64,000 nt of DNA from Cytophagales bacterium UBA2561 (lineage in GTDB: Bacteria > Bacteroidota > Bacteroidia > Cytophagales > Thermoflexibacteraceae): NCBI GenBank assembly GCA_002340355.1, contig DDLX01000017.1, forward strand, positions 186,001 to 250,000. The letters are read 5' to 3'. Within the stretch, counting starts at the first letter, position 1; every line of letters starts with the position of its first letter. Position numbers and translations under genes: made by a program. The notes below the pieces were generated by a model. It was not told the DNA's origin and made no database searches. It was given only the letters and a program-made list of their open reading frames with translations. This document shows positions 46,447-55,266 of this stretch, piece after piece.

Positions 46447-48834
46447 ATGATTAACACAAAAACAATAACGGTTACCTATATCATTGCACTAAGCATTATT
46501 GCATCTCTATTACTGAGTAGCCAGTTGGTCATTCAGTATTTTCTAGATAATCAAATTAATGACAGTCATGTTGTCAGTCTGGCAGGACGACAACGTTCAC
46601 TCTGTCACCGTTTAACGAAATACGCATTTCTAATTCAAAACCAACCTTACAATGATGATTACTGGAATACATTTGAGGATGCCTATCAAGAATTTACCAT
46701 TGCTCACGACAACTTAACAGGAAAGTCACATACGCTTCACTTAAAATATCATAATCTGCCCGAAATTAGCCAATTATACCAGAAACTCGCTCCACACTAC
46801 CAAGCTATCCAACAGAGCTGTATCCAAATCTTAGCCTGTAAAGAGGAAAAAATGAATAATGATAATGAAATGGTCGCTCAATTATTGGATGCTGACCAAG
46901 CCTTTTTTCCGCTTATGGATAAAATTGTTGATGCTTATGTGAAACAAAGTCAAGCTAAAATTCGACAACTTTCTAACATCGAAATCGGGTTATTTATTTT
47001 GGCTTTATGCGTTTTGGTCATTGAAGTTTTGTTGATCTTCCGTCCTATGAGTATCGGAATCACAAAAGCCACCAAACAACTTCGAATACAAAATGAAGAG
47101 CTAAACACGATTAATGAAGAACTTCAGACTTCGGGCGAGGAACTTCGTCAAAACCTTGAAGAAATGCACGCCATCCAAGAGAGTCTCAAAGACAAAAGTG
47201 AGGAACTCGAAGAGGCATTAACCAACAACTTATCCATCACGAGAGCCTTAGATAATAGTGCCATTGTAACTATTACCGATTTAAAAGGAAATATACTGAA
47301 AGTCAATGATATATTTTGTGAAATATCAGGATATACTCGTGAAGAATTACTTGGACAAAACCAGAATATTGTTAATTCAGGTTATCATCCCAAGTCACTT
47401 TGGAAGGAAATGTGGCGCATCATTGGTAAAGGAGGAACATGGCGTGGTGAAGTAAAGAATCGGGCAAAAGATGGCTCCATTTATTGGGTAGATGCTGTCA
47501 TTAATCCTATCCGAAACCGAGAAGGCAAAATTCATCGGTATTTAGCTATTCGATACCTCATTACGGACAAAAAAGAAAAAGAAAAAGAAATTGAGCAGCT
47601 CTCACTTGTTGCTAGTAAAACAGATAACGGTGTAATTATTACCAATAAAAATATTGAAGTTTTATGGGTAAATAAAGGCTTTGAAAAGATATCAGGATAT
47701 ACATTTAACGAATTACTTGGAAAAAACCCCAAATTCTTACAAGGCAAAGATACAAACCTCGAACATATCCAAAAAATTCGAGAAAAATTAGCCCAAAAAA
47801 CTTCCTTTAAACAAGAGATTCTCAATTATTCAAAAGAAGGAAAATCATATTGGGCACAGCTTAATATTACTCCTATTTTAGATGATAATGGTGAAGTTAT
47901 AAAATATATCGGAATTCAACGAGACATTACTGAGGATAAACGCCTGATGAATATGGTTCAGCATCAAAATGAGGAATTACAAAATAGCCTAGCTCAGTTA
48001 GTCATCTTGCGACAAAAAAGTGAAGGCGACAAGGCTGAAATTCAAAAGTTATTAAAAAATGTACTCGCAAGTATTAATTATGCTAAGCGCATCCAAAATG
48101 CCATTATCCCAACCGAAACCGACATTCAGCAAGTCATCCCAGATAGTTTTGTCATGTATGAGCCACGAGATATTGTTTCAGGGGATTTTTATTGGGTCGC
48201 AGATAAAGGAAGTTCTAAGATTATTGTGGTAGGAGATTGTACTGGACATGGAGTACCAGGGGCATTTATGACAATGGTCGCTAATAATATTCTTAATCAA
48301 ATTGTTCATAACTATGAAATTCATGAGGCGGATGAGATCTTGACCATTGTACCTACTTTGCTTAAAAAGACTTTTTCTTATACTGATTCTAAAATTCAGG
48401 ATGGGATGGATATGGCAGTTATCACTATTGTTACTACCGAAAATTGTCCGAAAATTGTTTATGCAGGAGCAATGACACCACTCTACTATGTTCAGGAACA
48501 TAACGGGCAACAAGAATTCTATGAAATTAAAGCAGATAAAATTCCAATTGGCGGTTACTATCAAAAGGCAGACTATGACTATAATCGCAAGGAGGTTGAA
48601 GTAACTCAGCCTACTGTCTTTTATTTGGCTTCGGATGGCTATCAAGACCAATTCGGGGGAGAAAATAATCGTAAATTTTTACGTAAAAAATTTAAAAATT
48701 TACTGTGCCTAATTGCCCATGAACCCGTGAATACACAAAAACAAATTTTAAATAATACATTCCAAGATTGGCGAGGCAAACACCAACAAACCGATGATGT
48801 TGTCGTTTTAGGGTTTCGGATAGGAGGAGAATAA
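46447..48834 (+). CDS. PilJ-like sensor, two PAS domains, SpoIIE-type PP2C phosphatase
   Basis: 795 residues. A first membrane segment (ITVTYIIALSIIASLLLSSQL) and a second near 185 enclose a periplasmic PilJ/type IV pili-type sensor (VVSLAGRQRSLCHRLTKYAF). After a coiled coil (LNTINEELQTSGEELRQNLE) come two PAS domains (about 255-375 and 385-505), then a short coil and the SpoIIE phosphatase (about 555-795): metal-binding Asp residues in SGDFYWVADKG, GDCTGHGVPGAFM and QQTDDVVVLG are all present. It should dephosphorylate a Ser/Thr phosphoprotein in response to an extracytoplasmic cue. The SiaC homologue at 43.5 kb is a plausible substrate, as SiaA phosphatases act on SiaC. It is followed by a terminator. 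Confidence 0.87.
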   Translation: MINTKTITVTYIIALSIIASLLLSSQLVIQYFLDNQINDSHVVSLAGRQRSLCHRLTKYAFLIQNQPYNDDYWNTFEDAYQEFTIAHDNLTGKSHTLHLKYHNLPEISQLYQKLAPHYQAIQQSCIQILACKEEKMNNDNEMVAQLLDADQAFFPLMDKIVDAYVKQSQAKIRQLSNIEIGLFILALCVLVIEVLLIFRPMSIGITKATKQLRIQNEELNTINEELQTSGEELRQNLEEMHAIQESLKDKSEELEEALTNNLSITRALDNSAIVTITDLKGNILKVNDIFCEISGYTREELLGQNQNIVNSGYHPKSLWKEMWRIIGKGGTWRGEVKNRAKDGSIYWVDAVINPIRNREGKIHRYLAIRYLITDKKEKEKEIEQLSLVASKTDNGVIITNKNIEVLWVNKGFEKISGYTFNELLGKNPKFLQGKDTNLEHIQKIREKLAQKTSFKQEILNYSKEGKSYWAQLNITPILDDNGEVIKYIGIQRDITEDKRLMNMVQHQNEELQNSLAQLVILRQKSEGDKAEIQKLLKNVLASINYAKRIQNAIIPTETDIQQVIPDSFVMYEPRDIVSGDFYWVADKGSSKIIVVGDCTGHGVPGAFMTMVANNILNQIVHNYEIHEADEILTIVPTLLKKTFSYTDSKIQDGMDMAVITIVTTENCPKIVYAGAMTPLYYVQEHNGQQEFYEIKADKIPIGGYYQKADYDYNRKEVEVTQPTVFYLASDGYQDQFGGENNRKFLRKKFKNLLCLIAHEPVNTQKQILNNTFQDWRGKHQQTDDVVVLGFRIGGE

Positions 48835-48960
48835 CTCTTCTTATACCAAAAAAAAGATTGTCTAAAAATTCTAAAAAATAAGATGATACTGGTACTTGAG
48901 CCATACTAAAGTAGAAGTGACACCAACACTCACCTTAAAGCAGATATGGTTTTCAGATAC

Positions 48961-48996
48961 CTTTGTTGGTGTCATTCCACTAAAACACCAACAAAG
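48961..48996. terminator. Perfect 12-bp hairpin between convergent genes
   Basis: CTTTGTTGGTGT (48961-48972) pairs with ACACCAACAAAG (48985-48996). It lies between the phosphatase gene and dsbD, ending both. Confidence 0.7.
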
Positions 48997-49016
48997 ATAA
49001 ATTCATAAAATATAGT

Positions 49017-51182
49017 TTATTTCTGTTGTTTCTTAAACTCCTCTACACCTTTATCTAAAAACCTCACAAATTCCTGTACATCAGGATTATAAGCTTGTGG
49101 AGTTACAAGCGGTTTTTCGTTCTCATGTCCAAGTAAAACATAAAATGGTTGAGCATTATTACCGAATTTGGTGATTTGTAAATCAGAATTTTTCTTACCC
49201 AATGTAGTTTTCTTTTTACCGTCTGTTTTCGAAATATATTGTTCTTCTTTAGGAAGTTCAAAGCGTTCATCAATGTATAAAGCCACAATAATATAATCAT
49301 TCCGAAGACGCTTCAAGACCTCAGGATTTGCCCAAACATTATCTTCCATTTTTCGGCAATTCACACAACCATGTCCCGTAAAATCAATAAAAAGCGGTTT
49401 ATTTGCTTTTTGGGCAGCTTGGCGAGCTTCTTCATAATCAAAATACCCCTTGAGTCCATGAGGAAAATGTAAAAAATCAGCATATTTGGGCGGTATTTCA
49501 AATTCTTGATTATCCGTAATCACATTTGTATTTTTGGTCAAATCAAACTCTAAGGTAGTTCGTGGAGGTAATAAACCTGACAATAAGGATAAGGGCGCAC
49601 CAAAAAGCCCTGGAATCATATAAATCATAAAACTAAATGTAGCCGTGGCTAGTATTAATCGCCCTACACTAATTTTCTCCATAGGGCTATCGTGTGGCAA
49701 ACGAATTTTACCCAATAAATATAATCCCATTAATAAAGCAATTGCAATCCAAATTGATAAATAAATATCACGGTCTAAGATTCCCCAATGATAAACTTGG
49801 TCAGCAGTACTCAAAAATTTGAATGCTAATGCTAATTCTACAAATCCTAGTACCACTTTAACCGAATTCAGCCATCCTCCTGATTGAGGTAAATTTTGCA
49901 TCCATGAGGGAAACATCGCAAATAATGTAAACGGAATCGCAAATGCCATCGAACAGGCTAACATCCCTAAGACAGGACGCAAAAATTCACCATTAGCTGC
50001 CGCTACCAAAATACTTCCGATAATGGGTCCTGTACAAGAGAATGAAACTAAAACCAGTACAAACGCCATGAAAAAAATACCTACATAACCTCCTTTATCA
50101 GCCTTAGCATCCACCTGATTGACTAAACTACTTGGAATTATCAATTCAAATAGTCCGAAAAATGACAACGCAAAAATCACAAAAATCAAGAAAAATAAAA
50201 CGTTGGGTAGCCAATGTGTTGCCATAATATTGGCAAATTCCGCCCCAAAAATCGCTGATACAACTAAACCAATAAAGGTATAAATAGCTACAATCGAAAG
50301 TCCATAAACTAAGGCTTTAGAAATGGCTTCTCCTCTTGATTTACTACGGCTTGTAAAAAACGAAACAGTCATAGGAATCATTGGGTAAACACAAGGGGTA
50401 AGTAAAGCAATTAGACCTGCCCCAAAAGCCACTAATAAAAAACTCAAAAGTGATTCTTCTCCTTGTGTTCCAATAGGTTTAGTTGTATAATTTTCTGCCT
50501 TTGATCTTTCTTCTGATTTAGCTTCCACTTCATTTCTGGAGGAATTTTCTGCCAAATCTTCATTTGATTTGGTATTTTCTATATCTTTCTCAAGCGAATC
50601 AGTTGGATTTTCAGCTATGTTTTCTGCAGGAGTTTCTTCTAACTCGTCCTTATTTCTTTCCGTTGTTTGGGTTTCAATTTCTTCTTGATTTTTTGGAGAA
50701 CTAATTTTTAGATTCTGGAATGTAAATTCATCTTCTAACAAAATACATTTTCCATCAATCTCGGAACAAACTTGGTATTCGTTGGAAACTTCAACCTTGA
50801 AATCTTTAGATAAGATCTTAATTTTCTGTCGTAATTCGGCATGTTTCTTAAAATAAGTATATTCGCCATCCCAAATTTCGGCATCATATTTTTTCTTAGC
50901 ATTAATGGGCTGAATTTTACCAACCAATTCATATGATGAGTTTGGTTTAAAACTAAAAGTCGTCACGACAGGACCCAAATCAGGATCAAAGTCAGTCGAA
51001 TATAAATACCATTTATCTTCGATTTCTGCCTTAAAAACTAGCTCAATCGTCTGACCAATTTGAGCTTCCTTTTGTGATAGTTGGGACGACCATTCGATAG
51101 GCTTGAGCAACTGAGCAGAAAGTCCGCCATTAAGCAAAATGGTCATGACTGCCAGTATTAAAACGTATTTTTTCAGTTTCAT
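49017..51182 (-). CDS. dsbD: Thiol:disulfide interchange protein DsbD
   Basis: 721 residues from the ATG at 51180-51182 (MKLKKYVLIL); the frame opens eleven codons earlier. Signal peptide, then an N-terminal immunoglobulin-like domain (about 20-165) and a long acidic linker (175-235). Eight membrane segments include LTPCVYPMIPMTVSFF and FSCTGPIIGS, the intramembrane redox Cys pair. The C-terminal thioredoxin-like domain has CVNC near residue 605 (FTGHGCVNCRKMEDNVW). It carries electrons from cytosolic thioredoxin to periplasmic disulfide isomerases and cytochrome maturation. The N-terminal domain's own Cys pair (CSEIDGKC) is present. It lies between two SpoIIE phosphatase genes without obvious functional link. 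Confidence 0.92.
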   Translation of the reverse strand: MKLKKYVLILAVMTILLNGGLSAQLLKPIEWSSQLSQKEAQIGQTIELVFKAEIEDKWYLYSTDFDPDLGPVVTTFSFKPNSSYELVGKIQPINAKKKYDAEIWDGEYTYFKKHAELRQKIKILSKDFKVEVSNEYQVCSEIDGKCILLEDEFTFQNLKISSPKNQEEIETQTTERNKDELEETPAENIAENPTDSLEKDIENTKSNEDLAENSSRNEVEAKSEERSKAENYTTKPIGTQGEESLLSFLLVAFGAGLIALLTPCVYPMIPMTVSFFTSRSKSRGEAISKALVYGLSIVAIYTFIGLVVSAIFGAEFANIMATHWLPNVLFFLIFVIFALSFFGLFELIIPSSLVNQVDAKADKGGYVGIFFMAFVLVLVSFSCTGPIIGSILVAAANGEFLRPVLGMLACSMAFAIPFTLFAMFPSWMQNLPQSGGWLNSVKVVLGFVELALAFKFLSTADQVYHWGILDRDIYLSIWIAIALLMGLYLLGKIRLPHDSPMEKISVGRLILATATFSFMIYMIPGLFGAPLSLLSGLLPPRTTLEFDLTKNTNVITDNQEFEIPPKYADFLHFPHGLKGYFDYEEARQAAQKANKPLFIDFTGHGCVNCRKMEDNVWANPEVLKRLRNDYIIVALYIDERFELPKEEQYISKTDGKKKTTLGKKNSDLQITKFGNNAQPFYVLLGHENEKPLVTPQAYNPDVQEFVRFLDKGVEEFKKQQK

Positions 51183-51497
51183 AGAAATTTTATGTTGATG
51201 TTTATTTTTAGGCACTATTTTTTATCCTGATTACTTTAAGGCAATTAGAACTTAAAATCAATTATGTTGATAAGATATTGGACATTTATTCAAATTAGTT
51301 ATCAAACGACTTTTATGCTCAAGTTGATTGATAAAAATTGTGTTTTACAAAACAAAAGAACTGAAAAACGCTGTAAATGTAAGCCAGAAGACAGGCTCAA
51401 CTAATACCACAACAATAAACCATAGAACGATTTTTGAAAGTAAGACTCAAGAAATTACAAAAATGAAAGCATATAAACCCAAATACACTAAAATACT
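51183..51497. other. Intergenic stretch before second phosphatase gene
   Basis: About 315 bases between divergent genes. It contains a short inverted repeat ATCAA-TTATG-TTGAT near 51259-51273, and otherwise AT-rich sequence with no promoter consensus match that I trust. Confidence 0.45.
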
Positions 51498-53975
51498 ATG
51501 GCTTTTTCCACCAAAATCCGAGATAAATTAATCACTTTATTTTTGTTGACAGGCATTTTACCCGTTTTGATTTTAGGAATAATAGGCTATATCTCTTATA
51601 CTAATACAATTGAAAATCAAGCTTTTGATCGTCTAACTTCAGTACGAGAAGCTAAAAAACAAGCCATTGAAAATTATTTCCTTAAAATTCGGAAAGATAT
51701 TCGTTTCTTCGCTGAGACCAATATGGTCATTCAGGCTACAAATGAATTTACCCAAGCTTTTCATCAAATCAATGCCAATGATAACTTAGAACAACTAGGG
51801 AAAAACTATGTCCAATTAGAACTTCGAAAATATTATAAAGATCAACTTTTTGATCTCTTGGTTGCTCCTGAATCTATTCAAAAACAAGCACAAGATTACT
51901 TTCCAACTGATCCTAAGACCTCATTTCTACAATATATCTATTTTTTGAATAAAGAAATTAATTTTTGTGATTTAGATTATGCTCAGGCACATAGCAAATA
52001 TCATCCTAAATTAAATAAATTACGCTCTAAATCAGGATATTACGATGTTTTTTTAGTGGATACATCAGGCTATGTAATTTATACAAGTGTGAAAGAAGTT
52101 GATTTTGGGAGCAATCTTAATAAGCCTCCTTACAAAAAAACTAATTTGGCAAGAGTCTATCATCAAGCGTTTACTAAAGAAGAAATCACGTTGAAAGATT
52201 TTGAATTATATGTTCCTTCTTTGTCCTATCCAGCCTCTTTTATTGCAGCTCCTATTTACGATAAAGGACAAAAAATTGGTGTATTAGTTTTTCAAATTCC
52301 AGTCCATAAAATCAATGAAACAATGTTAGTTAACACTAATTCAACTTTGGAAAGACTGGACAAGAGTAGTGAGAGCTATTTGGTTGGATCAGACTTTCGA
52401 ATGCGAAGTGATTCCCGTTTTGTAAGTGAAAAAATTTCAGATAAAAGACTACGAAAGAACTTGCAGAAAATGAAGCTCAAAGAAAAAGACTTAGCGCAAA
52501 TTGTTCATCATCGTTCCACCATTTTATTTTTTGAAGTCCGTTCTAAAGCTGTTCAGTCCGCTCTACAAGGAAACGTAGGGACAGAAATAATTACAGATTA
52601 TCGAAAAGTACCTGTTTTGAGTTCTTATACTCCGCTTGATATCCAAGGTTTGAAATGGGCTTTACTTTCCGAAGTAGATAAAAATGAGGCTTTTACTGAT
52701 TTATATACCTTCCGAAATCGCTTCTTAATACTTATTCTTTTGACACTAGGCATATTAGTAGGTGTGGCATTTTGGGTCTCTAAAAATTTATCTACACCTA
52801 TCCTAAAGCTAACTAGAACAATGGAGAAAGTGGCACAAGGTGATATGGAACAATATATAAAATTGGATACCAAAGACGAAACGCAAAAACTGGCTACTAC
52901 TTTTAATCATATGGTTACTGAGATTCGACAAGCACAAGAAGAAATTCAAACACAAAATGAAGAATTACTTCAACAACAAGAAGAACTACGCATTCAAACT
53001 GACCATGTGACAGAACGAAATGAAACCTTACACCAACAAAAACAAGAAATGCTGGCGCAAAATGAGGAACTTCGACAACAACAAGAAGAACTCAAAGCCC
53101 AACATGAACACCGTCAGAAATTAGAACATGAAAATCTGGAAGTCAATGAAAATCGGAGTGAACTCGAAAAAGCTCTTCAACAACTACAAGAAAGAGATAA
53201 TACACTAACAGACAAAAACCAACAAATTGCCAAGAGCATTAAAGTGGCTCAAGATATCCAAACTGCCATTTTACCCACTTCCATCGAGATGGGAGCTTGT
53301 TTTCAGAACTATTTTTCCTTGTATTTACCTAAGGATACCGTTTCAGGAGATTTCTTTTGGGTGCGTACCTATAATCAGAAAACCTATTTAGCAATGGTTG
53401 ATTGCACAGGACATGGCGTACCGGGTGCATTGATGTCCATTTTGGGACACTCAGCTCTTAATGAAATTGTCAAAACTCAACGTGCTTCTTCACCTGCTCA
53501 AATGCTCATTGCTCTGGATCGTATTGTTCGAAAACGATTACGCCAACAAGGAAAAGGAATGCTACACGGAATGGACATTGCTATTTGTATGCTCGAAACA
53601 GATGACAATCAAAAACCTAAACTAACTTTTGCTGGAGCAAAATTGGGCGTTTTAGTTTATACCAAAGGAGTCATGACCATTTATAAGGGAGATAGAAAAC
53701 TTATCGGTGGACACTCTTCAAATGTTAAAGAATTTACCAATCAAGAGATAGAGGTACGAAAAGGAACCGTACTCTATTTGGCTACGGATGGTTATCCTGA
53801 CCAACACAATGAAAGTCGAAAGTCATTCAGTCGAAAACGCTTCTATAGGTTACTTGAGAATATCGCAGATTTACCTTTTGATCTACAACAACGTAAACTA
53901 AATATCGCTTTACGAGAGTTTCAAGGAACAGTCCAACAAAGGGATGATATCACAGTTTTAGGTGTAAAAATTTAA
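51498..53975 (+). CDS. dCache/HAMP sensor with SpoIIE-type PP2C phosphatase
   Basis: 825 residues. A membrane segment (LITLFLLTGILPVLILGIIG), an extracytoplasmic domain of about 370 residues with Cache-like features (YDVFLVDTSGYVIYTS, ASFIAAPIYDKGQKIGVLV, then GLKWALLSEVDKNEAF), a second membrane segment (FLILILLTLGILVGVAFWV), HAMP (LSTPILKLTRTMEKVAQGD), and a long Gln/Glu-rich coiled coil (NEELLQQQEELRIQ repeats). The SpoIIE domain occupies about 600-825, with SGDFFWVRTY, VDCTGHGVPGALM and QQRDDITVLG keeping the metal Asp set. It likely dephosphorylates a partner protein, SiaC-like or STAS-like. It is a paralogue in function, not in sensor, of the gene at 46447. Confidence 0.87.
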   Translation: MAFSTKIRDKLITLFLLTGILPVLILGIIGYISYTNTIENQAFDRLTSVREAKKQAIENYFLKIRKDIRFFAETNMVIQATNEFTQAFHQINANDNLEQLGKNYVQLELRKYYKDQLFDLLVAPESIQKQAQDYFPTDPKTSFLQYIYFLNKEINFCDLDYAQAHSKYHPKLNKLRSKSGYYDVFLVDTSGYVIYTSVKEVDFGSNLNKPPYKKTNLARVYHQAFTKEEITLKDFELYVPSLSYPASFIAAPIYDKGQKIGVLVFQIPVHKINETMLVNTNSTLERLDKSSESYLVGSDFRMRSDSRFVSEKISDKRLRKNLQKMKLKEKDLAQIVHHRSTILFFEVRSKAVQSALQGNVGTEIITDYRKVPVLSSYTPLDIQGLKWALLSEVDKNEAFTDLYTFRNRFLILILLTLGILVGVAFWVSKNLSTPILKLTRTMEKVAQGDMEQYIKLDTKDETQKLATTFNHMVTEIRQAQEEIQTQNEELLQQQEELRIQTDHVTERNETLHQQKQEMLAQNEELRQQQEELKAQHEHRQKLEHENLEVNENRSELEKALQQLQERDNTLTDKNQQIAKSIKVAQDIQTAILPTSIEMGACFQNYFSLYLPKDTVSGDFFWVRTYNQKTYLAMVDCTGHGVPGALMSILGHSALNEIVKTQRASSPAQMLIALDRIVRKRLRQQGKGMLHGMDIAICMLETDDNQKPKLTFAGAKLGVLVYTKGVMTIYKGDRKLIGGHSSNVKEFTNQEIEVRKGTVLYLATDGYPDQHNESRKSFSRKRFYRLLENIADLPFDLQQRKLNIALREFQGTVQQRDDITVLGVKI

Positions 53976-54088
53976 TAATTTTCTTTAAAAGCATATACAA
54001 TTAATTAAATTTTAAGTGATTATTACTTACGTATTTTTTGTATCTTTCGCCTATCAAAATTTACTACCAATCTTAACCAATAAACAAG

Positions 54089-54994
54089 ATGTATAATCAA
54101 CCCATGCTCCGAGAGGATGCACTTACTGGCAAAGTCATTTTAGTTACTGGCGGCGGAACAGGATTAGGACGAGCGATGTCTGAATATTTCTTAAAACTGG
54201 GCGCAAAAGTAGTGATCGCCAGTCGAAAACTACCCGTTTTAGAAAAAACAGCTCAGGAATTAGAAAATGCAACTGGAGGCAACGTACTGCCATTAGCTTG
54301 TGATGTCCGAAAATATCATGAAGTCCAAAAGACACTCGAAACGGTTCTTGAAAAATGGGGTAAAATTGATATTTTGGTTAATAATGCAGCAGGGAATTTC
54401 ATCAGTCCTACTGAACGTTTATCTCACAAAGCTTTTGATGTTGTGGTTGGGATCGTCTTACAAGGCACGTATAATTTTACCTTAGCAGTTGGCAAACATT
54501 GGATTGCTACAAAACAAAAAGGCACTATCTTAAATATTGTGACCACCTATTCTTGGACAGGTTCAGGGTATGTTGTTCCGTCTGCTTGTGCCAAAGCAGG
54601 AGTTTTAGCCATGACCCGTTCATTAGCTGTTGAATGGGCTAAATATGGCATCCGTTCTAATGCTATTGCTCCTGGACCCTTTCCAACTAAAGGTGCTTGG
54701 GATAGGTTATTTCCGCCTGCTCTCAGTAAGAAACTTGATCCCGCTCAACGAGTTCCTCTGAAACGAGTAGGAGAACATCAAGAATTAGCCAATTTAGCCG
54801 CTTATTTGGTCTCTGATTTTTCGGCATATGTCAATGGTGAAGTCATTACGATTGATGGGGGAGAGTGGCTAAGTGGAGCAGGTGAATTTAGTGGATTAGA
54901 ATTAATTCCGTCCGAAATGTGGGACGAAATTGAAAAGTCTGTTCGACAGGCTAATAAATCAAAGCCTGAACCAGATACAAAATCAAATTCATGA
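54089..54994 (+). CDS. SDR-family 2,4-dienoyl-CoA reductase-like oxidoreductase
   Basis: 301 residues. NAD(P) motif VTGGGTGLGRAMS near residue 22, NNAAGNF near 100, the catalytic Lys in SACAKAGVLAMTRSLAVEW near 175. The usual YxxxK tyrosine is replaced by Ser (PSACAK), with a Tyr eight residues before the Lys (SGYVVPSACAK); this is the arrangement of 2,4-dienoyl-CoA reductases rather than of ordinary alcohol-type SDRs. The expected reaction is NADPH reduction of 2,4-dienoyl-CoA during unsaturated fatty-acid degradation. The acidic extension at the C-terminus (KSKPEPDTKS) is not a known feature. It is followed by MITE-like element 2. Confidence 0.8.
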   Translation: MYNQPMLREDALTGKVILVTGGGTGLGRAMSEYFLKLGAKVVIASRKLPVLEKTAQELENATGGNVLPLACDVRKYHEVQKTLETVLEKWGKIDILVNNAAGNFISPTERLSHKAFDVVVGIVLQGTYNFTLAVGKHWIATKQKGTILNIVTTYSWTGSGYVVPSACAKAGVLAMTRSLAVEWAKYGIRSNAIAPGPFPTKGAWDRLFPPALSKKLDPAQRVPLKRVGEHQELANLAAYLVSDFSAYVNGEVITIDGGEWLSGAGEFSGLELIPSEMWDEIEKSVRQANKSKPEPDTKSNS

Positions 54995-55076
54995 TTTCTG
55001 TTTCCATTCAATAGCTCGTAAGTTTTTTTGTTAATATAATTTTCTGAAATTACAATCTATTGATGTTTAATGACTT

Positions 55077-55110
55077 CCATAGCGTAGGATTTGCAAATCC
55101 TATGTTATGG
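55077..55110 (+). repeat. Palindrome copy 2, with compensated changes
   Basis: 34 bases centred on TTTGCAAA, matching the inner 34 of the palindrome at 1239-1272 in length and position. At positions 9, 10 and 13 both arms have changed so that pairing is kept; at 6 and 8 pairing is G-U in plus-strand RNA. Confidence 0.8.
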
Positions 55111-55144
55111 AAACAAGCATTAGTTTATTGGAAATCAATACTTT

Positions 55145-55177
55145 AACTCTCCAAGAGTTTAATAATCTTGGAGGATT
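55145..55177 (+). repeat. CTCCAAGA hairpin within element 2
   Basis: AACTCTCCAAGA (55145-55156) pairs with TCTTGGAGGATT (55166-55177), one mismatch and one G-U. Nearly identical to the pyrG terminator hairpin over about 35 bases and related to the hairpin at 22882-22920. Confidence 0.6.
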
Positions 55178-55266
55178 AGACAAAACTTACGAACTATTCT
55201 TTCCATTTAGACTCGTTTATTTCTTATAATTTGGTATATCTGCTTTCCCTAAAAACACACAGTATT

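Larger units (their letters stand above)
55001..55207. mobile_element. MITE-like element 2 with TIRs and 8-bp target duplication
   Basis: The element spans 55009-55199 (191 bp). Its ends are 17-bp inverted repeats, AATAGCTCGTAAGTTTT (55010-55026) and the inverse of AATAGTTCGTAAGTTTT (55182-55198), with one mismatch. TTTCCATT flanks it at 55001-55008 and 55200-55207. It encloses a palindrome related to that of element 1 and a CTCCAAGA hairpin. The terminal repeats are unrelated to those of element 1. It has no coding capacity and sits 60 bases before the methyltransferase start. Confidence 0.7.

Noticed and set aside
46447..48834. Histidine kinase for the PilJ/PAS protein
   Set aside because: No HisKA or HATPase motif is present; the C-terminus has the SpoIIE/PP2C Asp set instead.
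51328..51531. 67-codon frame just before the second SpoIIE phosphatase
   Set aside because: It overlaps the start of the real gene in another frame, and its composition is that of AT-rich leader sequence.
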